A DNA stretch of 64,000 bases from JANQJA01 sp047947185 (GTDB lineage: Bacteria; Pseudomonadota; Gammaproteobacteria; Pseudomonadales; Azotimanducaceae): contig CP170502.1 of NCBI GenBank assembly GCA_047947185.1, positions 3,844,001 through 3,908,000 of the forward strand. The letters are read 5' to 3'. A program made the position numbers and the translations under genes. Of the stretch, positions 9,487-16,654 are shown in pieces. Below the pieces are notes generated by a model that saw only the letters and a list, made by a program, of their open reading frames with translations, had not been told where the DNA came from and did not search any database. Each line of letters opens with the position of its first letter. The stretch's first letter is position 1.

Positions 9487-9753
9487 CTGCGACTCACGAT
9501 CAAGGTAGTGCCCGGTGCGTCCAGTACCACAATTGTCGGTTGGCTTGGCGACGCACTCAAGATTCGTGTCGCCGAGCCGGCGGAAAAAGGCCGTGCCAAC
9601 GCGGCAGTGGTACGCCTGCTCGCCCGGGCGCTTGCCGTGCCTGAAAGCGAAATCTGTATTGTTGCTGGCGCCACTGCAGCGCGGAAAACTGTTCTGATCA
9701 ACAGTTTGACGCTGGCCGAATGCCGGCAGCGCCTGGCGTCTGTTGGTGTCTGA
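9487..9753 (+). CDS. YggU/DUF167 family protein with apparent CTG start
   Basis: 88-residue DUF167 (YggU) protein, a small widespread family of unknown function often encoded near YggT and pilus genes. The family pattern VVPGASS...IVGWLGDALKIRVAEPAEKGRANAAVVRLLA is clear. A GTG at 9508 would remove the first beta strand (LRLTIKV). The only upstream candidate in the open frame is CTG 9487, which has GGGGGGAG eight bases before it and follows the previous stop by 5 bases. No ATG, GTG or TTG exists between the upstream in-frame stop and 9508. Hence CTG is the likely, unusual start. The pilU gene lies just downstream on the other strand. Confidence 0.8.
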   Translation: MRLTIKVVPGASSTTIVGWLGDALKIRVAEPAEKGRANAAVVRLLARALAVPESEICIVAGATAARKTVLINSLTLAECRQRLASVGV

Positions 9754-9793
9754 CCGTATTTTCTGGCTGGTGGATGCCTTCTGGTTGAAGGTC

Positions 9794-11002
9794 TCAGCCG
9801 AATATTTTGGGTGGTTCCTCTTTCCCGTCGTCAATCTTCTCGAGACTGAGTGACGTTGTGCCACCGGGCTGACTGCCACCTGGCGCCGGCCCGCGCTTGC
9901 CGTCCTGTGCAAGCTTGATCTGTAGGCGGACATTGTTGACCGAGTCCGCGTTCTTGAGCGCTTCCTCCTCGGAAATTTTGCCATCACGAAAAAGTTTTAA
10001 TAACGCCTGGTCAAATGACTGCATACCCGCGCCGGTCGATTTCTCCATGATTTCCTTGATGCCATCAAACTCGTTGCGGAGGATCAGGTCAGAAATTGTT
10101 GGCGTACCCAGCAGGATTTCAATGGCGGCAGAGCGTTTCTTGTCCACTGTGGGTATAAGCCGCTGGGAGACAATCGCACGCATGTTACTGGCGAGGTCCA
10201 TGAGTAACTGGGGCCTCCGTTCCTCGGGGAAAAAGTTGATGATGCGATCCAGTGCCTGGTTGGCGTTGTTTGCGTGCAGTGTAGAGATGGCGAGGTGACC
10301 TGTTTCCGCGAACGCAAGTGCATGCTCCATGGTCTCCCTGTCGCGTATCTCACCAATCAAGATCACGTCTGGCGCCTGCCGCAGGGTATTCTTGAGGGCG
10401 GCGTGCCAGGTGCGTGTATCCACGCCAACCTCCCGTTGGTTGATGATGCTCTTTTTGTGTCGATGGACAAATTCCACCGGGTCCTCAATGGTGATGATGT
10501 GTCCGCCACTGTTGCTGTTGCGGTAGTCGATCAGGGCAGCCAGTGAAGTGGACTTGCCTGATCCCGTGCCCCCGACAAACAGAAGCAGGCCGCGCTTGGC
10601 CATAACAACATCAAGCAGCACTGGCGGCAGGTTCAGATCCTGCCAGTTCGGGATGGTCGTAACAATGTTGCGTGCAACCAGGCCAACCTCGTTCCGCTGC
10701 ACAAAAATGTTTACCCGAAACCGTCCAACGCCGGCGACGCTGACGGCCAGGTTCATCTCCAGTTCGCGTTCAAATTCGGCCTGCTGGGTTGAGTCCATGA
10801 TCTCGTTGGCAAGTGCCCGGATTTCGCCAGGTTTCAATGGCTCTGTACCAATCGGTTTCAATTGACCCTGGAATTTGCCACAGGGTGGCGCGCCGGTTGC
10901 CAGGAACAGGTCGGAGCCGTCGTTTTTTGCCAGGGCCCGCAACCAGGGTGTGATACGGAAAGGCGCGTTCTGTTGTAACTGTTCCGTCTGTGTCTGCGCC
11001 AT
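9794..11002 (-). CDS. pilU: Type IV pilus retraction-associated ATPase PilU
   Basis: 402-residue cytoplasmic AAA+ secretion-type ATPase of the PilT/PilU group, which acts with PilT at the base of the type IV pilus to depolymerise pilin during retraction. Visible parts: the N-terminal PAS-like domain (SDLFLATGAPP), Walker A GGTGSGKST, Asp box ITIEDPVEFVHRHKKSIINQ (read as two blocks), Walker B VILIGEIRD, His box TGHLAISTLHANNANQALDR, and a C-terminus with ALKNADSVNNVRLQIKLA. That last block and the length beyond 370 residues favour PilU over PilT. The tail is Gly/Pro rich. It stands alone; no pilT is adjacent, although a divergent PilT-like gene lies at 22.4 kb. Confidence 0.9.
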   Translation of the reverse strand: MAQTQTEQLQQNAPFRITPWLRALAKNDGSDLFLATGAPPCGKFQGQLKPIGTEPLKPGEIRALANEIMDSTQQAEFERELEMNLAVSVAGVGRFRVNIFVQRNEVGLVARNIVTTIPNWQDLNLPPVLLDVVMAKRGLLLFVGGTGSGKSTSLAALIDYRNSNSGGHIITIEDPVEFVHRHKKSIINQREVGVDTRTWHAALKNTLRQAPDVILIGEIRDRETMEHALAFAETGHLAISTLHANNANQALDRIINFFPEERRPQLLMDLASNMRAIVSQRLIPTVDKKRSAAIEILLGTPTISDLILRNEFDGIKEIMEKSTGAGMQSFDQALLKLFRDGKISEEEALKNADSVNNVRLQIKLAQDGKRGPAPGGSQPGGTTSLSLEKIDDGKEEPPKIFG

Positions 11003-11178
11003 GGGGTTTGCCTGCCTGTCAGATGAGTTCGCGTCTCGCCCGCGGTCATCCGGGCGTCAGGACAGTTTTCGGCAGCAGAACCCCGGAACTTGAGTGGCAG
11101 CAAGGTTCATGTTGTCCGCAGGAGGGCAGGGCGGTGCCTCAGGCCCCACCTTGATGGTAGATTGGTGACCAAAGCCTG

Positions 11179-12168
11179 ATGGAACTGCCTTTGATGAGTA
11201 CCAAAGAACAACCTGCCGGTGTCCAGATACCCGCTCCGCCGCACCCGAAGATGCGGGCAAATCCCCTGCCGTGGGAAGTGCCCAAAGCCGTGGAGGATGA
11301 TGCAGAAACACCGGCACGCCTGATGGCGATTCTGGAAAGTCCAAGTTATCGCGAAGCAACCGAGGACGCTGACTTCCTCAATATGGATACCAGCCGGGGG
11401 GTTCGCCTGCAGATAGACTACGCCAAGGCGGAACAGGCACTGAACGCCAATGGTATTTCAGACACCATTGTGGTCTTTGGCGGAACGCGGATTCTGGAGC
11501 CGGTGGCCGCCGAACGTGAAGTGGCGCGACTGGAAGCCATGCTTGCGTTGCAGCCTGATGACCGGGTTTGCCGTGTGGCACTCGAACGCGCGAGAAAGGT
11601 GCTTGCCAAGAGCCACTACTATACGGTGTCCAGGGAATTTGGTCGGCTGGTGAGTGAGCGCAGTCCCTGTGTTGTGCTGACCGGTGGTGGCCCCGGCATC
11701 ATGGAAGCTGCCAACCGTGGCGCCAGCGATGTGGGTGCAAAGTCGGTGGGACTGAATATCAGCCTGCCTCACGAGCAGTTCCCCAACCCATATGTCACGC
11801 CCGAGCTGTGTTTCAAGTTTCATTACTTTGCCCTGCGCAAGCTCCACTTTCTGTTGCGTGCCCGCGCGCTGGTCGCGTTTCCGGGTGGTTACGGCACCCT
11901 GGATGAGTTATTCGAGACACTCACACTTATTCAGACGCGCAAGATCAAACCGGTTCCCGTTGTGCTGGTCGGCGAACACTACTGGCGCCAGGTGCTGAAT
12001 TTTGAGTTCCTGGTTGATGAGGGGGTAATTGACGCTGAGGACCGGGATCTCTTCTGGTATGCCGAAACGGCAGAAGAGATCTGGCGTGGCATAGTGCAGT
12101 GGTATTTTGAGTGTGGTGACTCCCTGGAAACGCCGCCCGACGACAATATCAAGTCACAGCCGGACTAG
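11179..12168 (+). CDS. LOG family protein (lysine-decarboxylase-like fold)
   Basis: 329-residue Rossmann-type protein of the LOG family (TIGR00730), nucleoside-monophosphate phosphoribohydrolases related to cytokinin-activating LOG enzymes and to PpnN. The two hallmark motifs are GGGPGIMEAANRGA (about residues 170-183) and PGGYGTLDELFE (about 233-244), which form the nucleotide-binding active site. It has about 90 extra N-terminal residues compared with short LOG proteins, as in the longer proteobacterial form. ATG 11194 is an alternative start five codons downstream. A role in purine/pyrimidine nucleotide salvage is the reasonable inference; the old lysine decarboxylase label is a misnomer. 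Confidence 0.88.
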   Translation: MELPLMSTKEQPAGVQIPAPPHPKMRANPLPWEVPKAVEDDAETPARLMAILESPSYREATEDADFLNMDTSRGVRLQIDYAKAEQALNANGISDTIVVFGGTRILEPVAAEREVARLEAMLALQPDDRVCRVALERARKVLAKSHYYTVSREFGRLVSERSPCVVLTGGGPGIMEAANRGASDVGAKSVGLNISLPHEQFPNPYVTPELCFKFHYFALRKLHFLLRARALVAFPGGYGTLDELFETLTLIQTRKIKPVPVVLVGEHYWRQVLNFEFLVDEGVIDAEDRDLFWYAETAEEIWRGIVQWYFECGDSLETPPDDNIKSQPD

Positions 12169-12263
12169 GCTTGCCTGGCGTTCACTGGTTCCGGAACCTG
12201 ACTCGGATTCAGCCGTCTATAGCAACAGGGTAACTTGTCGCGATGGAATCAAGGAGGTAAGTG

Positions 12264-12902
12264 ATGAAACAGAACTGGTTTGGCGTCGTTACCATTGTGA
12301 GTGCTTTTGGTCTGGGTGTGGTCACCACCTGGGCATACCAGAACTTTGATGTATTGCCGGGGGTAGCGCTGGAGTGGCCGGCATCGGCGCGTAGCGCCTC
12401 GCAGCCGGAGCAGCCATCCCCGGCTCCGATAGCGCAAACGCCCGCGCCGGTTGCGCCAGCCTTTCCTGCTCCGCCCGCCACACCTGCAGCGCCGGTGAAT
12501 CCGATGCTGCAAATTGAGCGGATGCGACAGCAGATGGACCAGATGTTTGGTGCGACGGATCCGCGGGACCTGTTCGGGCGCAATGACCTGCCGGCGTTTG
12601 GCAGTCTGTTCGACAAGAACTTCAGCGGGTCTACAACGGGCGCACTGACGTTTTCCGAGGACGACAAGTCAGTAACCTACAGTCTGGACATCCCGAAAGA
12701 GGATCTGGTCGATCTGAATGTTAATGTCAAAGACGGCTACCTTTCGGTGGACGCAACGCTCAAGCGGGAGTCCCAGGGCGCCCGCTATCAGTCCCAGCTC
12801 TCGCAGCGCGTGCCGGTACCGCTCAGTGTTGATCCCAATTCATTGAATGTCGAGAGTGGTACTGACGCGGTGGTCATTCACCTGGACAAGCAAAACGCCT
12901 GA
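12264..12902 (+). CDS. Membrane-anchored small heat-shock (Hsp20/alpha-crystallin) protein
   Basis: 212-residue protein: an N-terminal hydrophobic anchor or uncleaved signal (residues about 6-25, VVTIVSAFGLGVVTTWAY), a Pro/Ala/Gln-rich linker (about 38-80), a short helix with an RMRQQMDQMF motif, and an alpha-crystallin-like beta domain (about 125-210). The beta domain contains VTYSLDIPKEDLVDLNVNVKDGYLSV (read in pieces) and RVPVPLSVDPNSL. Small heat-shock proteins hold unfolding clients; the anchor implies work at the membrane or in the periplasm instead of the cytosol. Start ATG 12264 has an AGGAGG six bases upstream, preferable to the overlapping GTG 12261. No heat-shock promoter could be assigned with confidence. 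Confidence 0.82.
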   Translation: MKQNWFGVVTIVSAFGLGVVTTWAYQNFDVLPGVALEWPASARSASQPEQPSPAPIAQTPAPVAPAFPAPPATPAAPVNPMLQIERMRQQMDQMFGATDPRDLFGRNDLPAFGSLFDKNFSGSTTGALTFSEDDKSVTYSLDIPKEDLVDLNVNVKDGYLSVDATLKRESQGARYQSQLSQRVPVPLSVDPNSLNVESGTDAVVIHLDKQNA

Positions 12903-12905
12903 CAT

Positions 12906-12956
12906 CCAGGGTGGCGGCTTCGGTAAAGAGTGTGCATCTCGAAGCCGAAACCCTGG
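12906..12956. terminator. Candidate bidirectional hairpin between convergent genes
   Basis: Two 17-base arms, 12906-12922 (CCAGGGTGGCGGCTTCG) and 12940-12956, pair except for a 3-base internal mismatch. They lie directly after the Hsp20 stop and 24 bases from the metY stop. No T-run follows on either side, so intrinsic termination is uncertain. Confidence 0.5.
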
Positions 12957-12979
12957 TGGGTTGTCACGCCAGGCGGCGA

Positions 12980-14245
12980 TCAGGCCAGCGCCTGGGCCAG
13001 GTCGGCGAGTATGTCTTCTTCATGCTCAATGCCAACACACAACCGGATCATGCCCGGTGTGACGCCAGCCTGGTGCTGTTCTTCGCTGGTCATCTGACGG
13101 TGTGTCGTGGATGCCGGATGGCAGGCCAGTGATTTGGCGTCGCCGATGTTGACCAGTCGTTTGAACAGTTTCAGTTTGTCATAAAAGGTAACGGCTGCAT
13201 CAAATCCGCCCTCAACCTCAAAGGTTAACAGTGAGGCCGGGTTGCCCTTGCAGTACTTCTGCGCGAGGGCGTGATACCTGTCACCCGGTAATCCCGCAAA
13301 ATTTACCTTGCTGACCGCCGCATGGTTGGCAAGGTAATTGGCAACCGCGTGTGCGTTGGCACAATGCCGTTCCATGCGCAGGGCAAGCGTTTCCAGCCCC
13401 TGCAGTAACAGGAATGCGTTGAAGGGTGAAAGTGCTGCACCGGTGTTGCGGAGTGGCACGGTGCGGGCACGCCCGATATAGGCGGCAGGCCCCATGGCCT
13501 CGGTGTAGACAACGCCATGGTAGGAAGCTTCTGGCTGGTTCAGCATGTAGAAACGATCCTTGTGTTCCGCCCAGGGAAACTTGCCGGAATCAACGATGAT
13601 TCCCCCCAGCGAATTTCCGTGGCCACCAATATATTTGGTGAGTGAGTGGACAACAATGTCCGCACCGTAGTCAAAAGGTTTGATCAGCATGGGTGTGGCG
13701 ACCGTGTTGTCCACAATCAGCGGTACACCCCGGGCGTGTGCAGCGGCTGCAATTGACTCAAGGTCAACAATATTGCCGGCCGGGTTGCCGATGGACTCAC
13801 AGAATACGGCCTGGGTCTTGTCATCAATCAGGGCATCAATGGCTTCTGCTGAATCGTCCGCTGCGAAGCGCACTTCGATACCCTGGCGGGGCAGCATGTG
13901 TGCAAACAGCGTGTAGGTGCCGCCATAGAGCTGTGGTGTCGCCACGATGTTATGGCCAACCTCTGCGATGTTCAGAATTGCATAATTGATTGCCGCACTA
14001 CCTGCACTCACCCCCAGTGCACCAACGCCACCTTCCAGGTCGGCAACGCGCTTTTCCAGCACGTCGGTTGTCGGGTTCATGATGCGCGTGTAGATGTTGC
14101 CGGGTACCGCCAGATTAAACAGGTCCGCACCGTGCTGAGCGCTGTCAAATTCATAAGCGACAGTCTGGTAGATGGGTGTCGCCACGGCGTGGGTGGTTGG
14201 ATCCGTCTCGTAGCCGGAATGGATAATTTTTGTTTCGTCTCGCAT
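12980..14245 (-). CDS. metY: O-acetylhomoserine sulfhydrylase (MetY-type)
   Basis: 421-residue PLP enzyme of the Cys/Met metabolism family. It condenses O-acetyl-L-homoserine with sulfide (or methanethiol) to form homocysteine (or methionine) in the cytosol. The N-terminus (ETKIIHSGYETDPTTHAVATPIYQT) and length over 420 are typical of MetY, which is longer than MetB/MetC at about 390. The PLP-binding Lys is K204 in SLTKYIGGHGN, and YTRIMNPTT and the EGG.GALGVSAGSAAI phosphate-binding region are present. It complements the sulfate-activation genes at 59-63 kb at pathway level only. It is divergent from the lipoprotein methyltransferase across 109 bases. No S-box or SAM riboswitch was recognised upstream. 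Confidence 0.92.
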   Translation of the reverse strand: MRDETKIIHSGYETDPTTHAVATPIYQTVAYEFDSAQHGADLFNLAVPGNIYTRIMNPTTDVLEKRVADLEGGVGALGVSAGSAAINYAILNIAEVGHNIVATPQLYGGTYTLFAHMLPRQGIEVRFAADDSAEAIDALIDDKTQAVFCESIGNPAGNIVDLESIAAAAHARGVPLIVDNTVATPMLIKPFDYGADIVVHSLTKYIGGHGNSLGGIIVDSGKFPWAEHKDRFYMLNQPEASYHGVVYTEAMGPAAYIGRARTVPLRNTGAALSPFNAFLLLQGLETLALRMERHCANAHAVANYLANHAAVSKVNFAGLPGDRYHALAQKYCKGNPASLLTFEVEGGFDAAVTFYDKLKLFKRLVNIGDAKSLACHPASTTHRQMTSEEQHQAGVTPGMIRLCVGIEHEEDILADLAQALA

Positions 14246-14354
14246 GGTGTTGCTCCTGGCCAGATTTGTGTGCCGGCGAAGTATACGGAAAATGGTGGCC
14301 GGATGCCGGTTGCTGCGGCCTGATCCCGAAGGCGCCTGTCTCCGTATTCAAGTC

Positions 14355-15143
14355 ATGAAACGCGAAACACTCCTTGTGCTGCTCTGTGTGCCACTGCTCG
14401 CTTGCGGTACGCCCGACCTGCCGGTTACCCAGCCATCGGTTGACCAGGCTCGCGCCGGGCACTACAGAACGGGGGCTGCGTCCCGTGACGGCATTGGCAA
14501 ATTTTACCTGGACCGCGAGATTTCCCAGGTGATGGGGCACATGGGCGCAGCCTGGCTGGAACGCCCCGAACGTGAACGGGAAGAAGGAACCGATTTGCTG
14601 ATTCGCAACCTGCCCCTGCAAGAGGACAGTGTGGTCGCAGATATAGGCGCGGGGACCGGGTACTTCTCCCTGCCTGTTGCAGCCCGCGTGCCGGCTGGCC
14701 GTGTTCTCGCCGTGGATATCCAGCCCGAAATGCTGGAGATACTCAGTGCTCGTGCGGCGATGACCGGCGTTCCAAATGTCGAGCCTGTGTTGGGTAAGAT
14801 TGATGACCCGCAGTTGCCGGAAGCATCGGTCGATCTGATTTTTATTGTCGATGCCTATCATGAGTTCTCTCATCCCCGGGAGATGGGCGAGGCCATGGTC
14901 AGCTCGCTCAGGCCGGGCGGGTACCTGGTGCTGGTTGAATATCGTGCGGAAGACCCGCGGGTTCCGATCAAGCGCCTCCACAAGATGTCGGAGGCCCAGG
15001 CAAAACGGGAAATGATTGCGATTGGTCTTGACTGGGAGCGCACGGAAAATTTCCTGCCCCAGCAACACTTTATGGTGTTCCGGAAACCGGAGCACGACGC
15101 CCCTGCAGGAAACGCTGTTCGCCCTGCCGATCCAGAGAAGTAA
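14355..15143 (+). CDS. SAM-dependent methyltransferase-like lipoprotein
   Basis: 262-residue protein with a lipoprotein signal (MKRETLLVLLCVPLLACG, lipid-modified Cys at about residue 17) followed by a class I methyltransferase domain. Motif I is VVADIGAGTGYFSLPVA (about residues 94-110), the acidic residue after strand 2 is in VLAVDIQPEML, and later strands are DLIFIVDAYHEFSHP and LRPGGYLVLVEY. The combination is odd, because S-adenosylmethionine is cytosolic while the signal predicts an envelope location. Related signal-bearing predicted methyltransferases are known in proteobacteria. The frame is open upstream to 14244, but the lipoprotein start at 14355 is much more convincing. Substrate unknown. 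Confidence 0.8.
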   Translation: MKRETLLVLLCVPLLACGTPDLPVTQPSVDQARAGHYRTGAASRDGIGKFYLDREISQVMGHMGAAWLERPEREREEGTDLLIRNLPLQEDSVVADIGAGTGYFSLPVAARVPAGRVLAVDIQPEMLEILSARAAMTGVPNVEPVLGKIDDPQLPEASVDLIFIVDAYHEFSHPREMGEAMVSSLRPGGYLVLVEYRAEDPRVPIKRLHKMSEAQAKREMIAIGLDWERTENFLPQQHFMVFRKPEHDAPAGNAVRPADPEK

Positions 15144-15490
15144 AGCCGTCTGGATAGATGGATCTGGCCTTGACGGGTGCTTCATCGTCGATGAAAAGCG
15201 GGCAATAGGAAGGCGCCGGCAACCATGGACAAAAATGTGTCTTCACAGACCCGTGCCTGGCGGCACAAACTGGCCCGGGCGGCACCTTATTGTCTGCTGA
15301 GGTTAATGTTGATGACCTGGTGTAAAGAAAGTCGACACAGTAAGTCCGCCATCGCCGCAGGATCGACAAATATGGATGAATACAGCCCGAACCCGGGAAT
15401 TTTCGTCGCCTGGAGACGGGAGGGCGTGACAATCTGGGGTCTTTTACCCGATAGTCGCAGGTCCGGAAATCTTTACCTGACCCGCCTGGA
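15144..15490. other. Long leader region upstream of the PEP-CTERM gene
   Basis: No convincing gene. A 96-codon frame at 15225-15515 has no recognisable domain. Towards its 3' side are two half-sites, TTTTACC at 15442-15448 and CTTTACC at 15471-15477, resembling the palindrome described at 15499-15509. The region probably belongs to the regulatory zone of the PEP-CTERM gene. Confidence 0.4.
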
Positions 15491-15495
15491 GGCTG

Positions 15496-15510
15496 TCGGT
15501 AAATTTTACA
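15496..15510. promoter_or_regulatory. Candidate enhancer palindrome for the PEP-CTERM promoter
   Basis: The core GTAAATTTTAC (15499-15509) is a perfect 5+1+5 palindrome, preceded by TGTCG. It lies about 75 bases upstream of the -24 element of a sigma-54-like promoter, a normal position for an enhancer-binding regulator site. Two TTTACC half-sites occur further upstream. Binding by the PEP-CTERM regulator PrsR is an inference. Confidence 0.5.
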
Positions 15511-15572
15511 GTTAAGCTGCTCGCATTACCGAGGAAAAACATAACCTGCTGAAAAATAAGAAAAAATACAAG

Positions 15573-15590
15573 TTGGCACAATTCCTGTAT
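15573..15590 (+). promoter_or_regulatory. Sigma-54 (-24/-12) type promoter
   Basis: TTGGCACAATTCCTGTAT contains the full TGGCAC -24 element and a TG at the correct 12-base spacing for the -12 element; the only key mismatch is T for C after that G. Transcription would start near 15600, leaving a leader of about 36 bases before ATG 15636. XrtA/PEP-CTERM genomes usually encode PrsK and a sigma-54-type response regulator PrsR, and PrsK is in this window. Confidence 0.6.
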
Positions 15591-15635
15591 ATATTGGCAT
15601 GAAGTTCATACAGCCCGATACACAGGAAACAAATC

Positions 15636-16499
15636 ATGAAAATTGATCGGATTTTAAAGGCAGGCGCAATCGGAGCGGCGCTGCTCGTTTCGGCCGGACA
15701 GGCCCAGGCAGGGATTTTGCCGACATTTACCAGCGGTGGCTGGACCCAGTTCAACGGTATCGCTGCCAACGAAGATGGCACACTGGCCCCAGGTGTTGGT
15801 GGTCAGCTGTTTGACGCTGAGTACCTGTTCTACCGGCAGACCGGTACGACCTTTGAGATTGGTATCCAGACGGGCTTTGACATTATTGATGGGCACCAGG
15901 TTTACGGGGGCGTCAACTACTGGACCGGTGATATTGCGTTGAATTTTGGTAGTGCGCCAGTTGGTGACTCTTACGGTTACGCCATCGACTTTGGCCAGAT
16001 GACCAAGGACTATCACAACGGTTCGAGCAGCGGTAACCCCTATCAGCGTACTGTTGACGCCGATACCTATGGTGACGATGGCACTGGTGACGGTGTGGAT
16101 ACACTGGGCCTGTACTCCGCGGTTGAGTGGGGCGGCCGGGTAGTGGGCGGCGACACTCCTCCCGGTGGTCATACAGCTTCCCTGCCGTTTGCCATGAGTG
16201 GTGGTGTGCTGGTTGCTGACGCGATTTTCGCGGATTCCATGGGTTCCGGTACCACAACCGGCGGCCTGGGTGGCACCAGCTACTATCGTACCTTCAGCAT
16301 TGACCTGACCAAGACGGGGCTGGATCTGTCCTCGGACCTGGACGTCTATGCTCACTGGACCATGTCATGTGGTAACGACGAGATAAACGGGTACGCGACC
16401 ATTACCAGCGTGCCAGAGCCCAATACCATTGCCATGATCATGCTCGGCCTGATGAGCATTGGTTTCGCGACGGTGCGACGTCGTAGCCTCGCCGCCTGA
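15636..16499 (+). CDS. PEP-CTERM sorting domain-containing surface protein
   Basis: 287-residue exported protein. It has an N-terminal signal (residues 1-25, ending GQAQA) and a C-terminal exosortase-recognised tail: VPEP at about 259-262, a hydrophobic helix, and a basic end (RRRSLAA). XrtA cleaves such tails and links the protein into the exopolysaccharide/outer surface. The mature part is rich in Gly, Asp, Thr and Tyr and low in Cys, consistent with a secreted matrix protein; no enzymatic domain is visible. A sigma-54-like promoter lies upstream and a strong terminator follows, so it is a monocistronic unit. The XrtA export and regulatory genes are about 40-48 kb away in this same window. 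Confidence 0.9.
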   Translation: MKIDRILKAGAIGAALLVSAGQAQAGILPTFTSGGWTQFNGIAANEDGTLAPGVGGQLFDAEYLFYRQTGTTFEIGIQTGFDIIDGHQVYGGVNYWTGDIALNFGSAPVGDSYGYAIDFGQMTKDYHNGSSSGNPYQRTVDADTYGDDGTGDGVDTLGLYSAVEWGGRVVGGDTPPGGHTASLPFAMSGGVLVADAIFADSMGSGTTTGGLGGTSYYRTFSIDLTKTGLDLSSDLDVYAHWTMSCGNDEINGYATITSVPEPNTIAMIMLGLMSIGFATVRRRSLAA

Positions 16500-16517
16500 T
16501 CAGCAGCAAACCTGAAG

Positions 16518-16546
16518 AAAGCCGCTCTTATGAGCGGCTTTTTTTT
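16518..16546 (+). terminator. Rho-independent terminator of the PEP-CTERM gene
   Basis: A 10-bp perfect stem AAAGCCGCTC / GAGCGGCTTT with a TTAT loop, running into eight T residues (16539-16546), 19 bases after the stop codon. Confidence 0.92.
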
Positions 16547-16654
16547 GGGCGAAGATTGAGTTGTTTGCCTGGATTGCGATTGACACAATAATCGTGGTTT
16601 AGTTGGGTTCATCCGCTGGTGTTGGATGATCTGTGTCCCTGCTGGAACCCCGCC

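Noticed and set aside
15225..15515. 96-codon frame upstream of the PEP-CTERM gene
   Set aside because: No ribosome site or family; its end overlaps the palindrome and half-sites, which look regulatory.
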